From contig NZ_JACBYW010000001.1 in the NCBI RefSeq assembly GCF_013408175.1, positions 930,001 to 994,000 of the forward strand: a stretch of DNA of 64,000 bases, written 5' to 3'. Within the stretch, counting starts at the first letter, position 1. Each line of letters starts with the position of its first letter. The position numbers and the translations under genes were made by a program. Shown one piece after another: positions 62,921 to 64,000 of this stretch. This DNA is from Actinopolyspora biskrensis. GTDB lineage: Bacteria; Actinomycetota; Actinomycetes; Mycobacteriales; Pseudonocardiaceae. The notes beneath the pieces are model-generated. The model had not been told where the DNA came from and did not search any database. It saw only the letters and a list, made by a program, of their open reading frames with translations.

Positions 62921-64000
62921 ATGGACACTTCGGTCGTAGTCGTGGGAGCGGGGCCGGCTGGACTCATGCTGGCTGGAGAGCTGCGCTTGGCGGGGATCGA
63001 CGTCGTCGTACTGGAAAAATTGGAAGAAAGAACCGGTGAATCGCGCGGGATCGGATTCACGATCCGAACGATGGAAGTGTTCGACCAGCGTGGATTGCTT
63101 CCTCGCTTCGGTGATTTCCAAACCAGCGACATGGGGCATTTCGGAGGGGTTCCCCTCGATCTGGGAGTGCTGGACTCGGAGCACTGGGCCGCCAAGACGA
63201 TACCGCAGTCGCAGACCGAGACGGTGCTCGAGAGCTGGACGTCGGAGCTGGGGGCCGACATCCGTCGAGGTCAGGAGTTTACCGGGGTGGTCGCGGACTC
63301 CGAGGGGGTCAGCGTGCACGTTCGCGGTTCCGATGAGCCTCTGACGGCCCGGTACCTCGTCGGTTGCGACGGGGGGCGCAGCGAGGTGCGGAAAGCCCTG
63401 GGGTTCGATTTCCCGGGAACCGCGGCCACGACCGAGCTGTTCCTAGCCGATGTCCGGGGCGTCGAGTTGGAGCCTCGGATGACAGGGGAGCAGGTCTCCG
63501 GTGGCATGGTCATGGCCGCGCGGCTCCCGGACGGTGTGCAGCGGATCATCGTCGGGGAACGTGGAGTTCCACCGCAACGCCGCACGGAGCCGCCAGCCTT
63601 CGCCGAGGTGGCTGATATCTGGAAGCGTCTGACCGGGGACGATATTTCAGAAGCCGACCCGGTGTGGGTGAGTGCCTTTGGCGATGCCGCCCGACAGGTC
63701 ACTCAGTACCGGAAGGGAAGGGTGCTGCTAGCGGGTGACGCCGCGCATATTCACCTGCCGGCTGGCGGGCAGGGGATGAACACCAGCATCCAGGACTCGG
63801 TGAACCTCGGCTGGAAGCTTGCCGCCGTGCTGCGTGGCAACGCTCCCGAATCCCTGCTGGATACTTACCACGGCGAACGCCACGAGGTCGGTCGCAAGCT
63901 CCTGGAGAACACCCGTGCGCAGAGCATGCTCATTCTCGGAGGCGACGAGGTAGGACCGCTGCGGGACGTGCTCGGCGAGTTGTTTGGATACCCCGAGATC
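62921..64000 (+). CDS. FAD-dependent aromatic polyketide hydroxylase, 3' partial
   Basis: The first 360 residues of a class A flavin monooxygenase; it runs off the window. FAD motif 'VVVVGAGPAGLMLAGELRLA', 'ESRGIGFTIRTMEVFDQRG', 'YLVGCDGGRSEVRKALGFDF' (DG motif) and 'RVLLAGDAAHIHLPAGGQGM' plus 'NTSIQDSVNLGWKLAAVLRG' (GD motif). The text is of the PgaE/RdmE/JadH type that hydroxylates angucycline or anthracycline cores. ATG 62921 has GGAG 6 bases upstream. Confidence 0.92.
   Translation, partial: MDTSVVVVGAGPAGLMLAGELRLAGIDVVVLEKLEERTGESRGIGFTIRTMEVFDQRGLLPRFGDFQTSDMGHFGGVPLDLGVLDSEHWAAKTIPQSQTETVLESWTSELGADIRRGQEFTGVVADSEGVSVHVRGSDEPLTARYLVGCDGGRSEVRKALGFDFPGTAATTELFLADVRGVELEPRMTGEQVSGGMVMAARLPDGVQRIIVGERGVPPQRRTEPPAFAEVADIWKRLTGDDISEADPVWVSAFGDAARQVTQYRKGRVLLAGDAAHIHLPAGGQGMNTSIQDSVNLGWKLAAVLRGNAPESLLDTYHGERHEVGRKLLENTRAQSMLILGGDEVGPLRDVLGELFGYPEI

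Overview
The window is high-GC actinomycete chromosome. Pseudonocardiaceae or Actinopolyspora-like is my best guess, because of the DUF574 methyltransferase, a DUF397 protein, a mycothiol-type DsbA-fold oxidoreductase, many GTG/TTG starts and dense LysR/TetR/IclR/ROK regulators. Both ends hold secondary-metabolism-type genes with visibly lower GC than the middle. The middle is accessory and catabolic, broken up by dead transposons.

Left end (1-6.7 kb): a co-directional, partly overlapping set encodes a TauD-like Fe(II)/2-oxoglutarate oxygenase (cut by the window edge), a methylthioadenosine-type phosphorylase, a histidine phosphatase, an MFS exporter, a eukaryote-type class I fructose-bisphosphate aldolase and a DXP-synthase-like enzyme. 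I do not recognise this combination as a known pathway. Next come a small zinc-ribbon protein and a mobile-element graveyard (7.5-10.2 kb) with a decayed IS630 element, an IS3 OrfA fragment and the C-terminus of a serine recombinase.

10.8-19.7 kb: divergent Old Yellow Enzyme/Rrf2 pair, DUF4232 lipoprotein, EamA exporter with divergent LysR, DUF574 methyltransferase, an SDR, a DUF397 protein, and the tail of a graspetide (ATP-grasp RiPP) locus: an intact PIMT-like methyltransferase behind a 75-residue remnant of its ATP-grasp partner. The remnant abuts a 5'-truncated Rhs polymorphic-toxin gene (19.7-24.6 kb) that ends in a HINT domain, a low-GC toxin tip and one or two immunity candidates. SDR and IS5 remnants follow (25.9-27.2 kb).

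27-47 kb: a secreted protein, LysR/MFS pair, xylan locus (GH11 xylanase, CE4 deacetylase, ROK regulator), an overlapping four-gene set of acyl-CoA-dehydrogenase-like protein, PIG-L deacetylase, methyltransferase and GT2 glycosyltransferase, a DUF2231-Rieske protein, a DUF2339 protein, and a hexuronate locus (IclR-kduD-kduI divergent from an LctP permease) with twin operators and a long leader hairpin. Then come a dienelactone hydrolase, LtrA, a purU pseudogene and ChaB.

Right end (51.9-64 kb): TetR with two near-identical palindromic operators, a DHA2 exporter, a DsbA-like protein, a LuxR regulator, about 2.5 kb with no convincing gene, then a SnoaL-like protein, an SDR lacking its catalytic Tyr, a MarR regulator, a biotin carboxylase/BCCP fusion and an aromatic-polyketide-type FAD hydroxylase running off the end. 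That set looks like the edge of a type II polyketide (angucycline-like) cluster; no ketosynthase lies inside the window.
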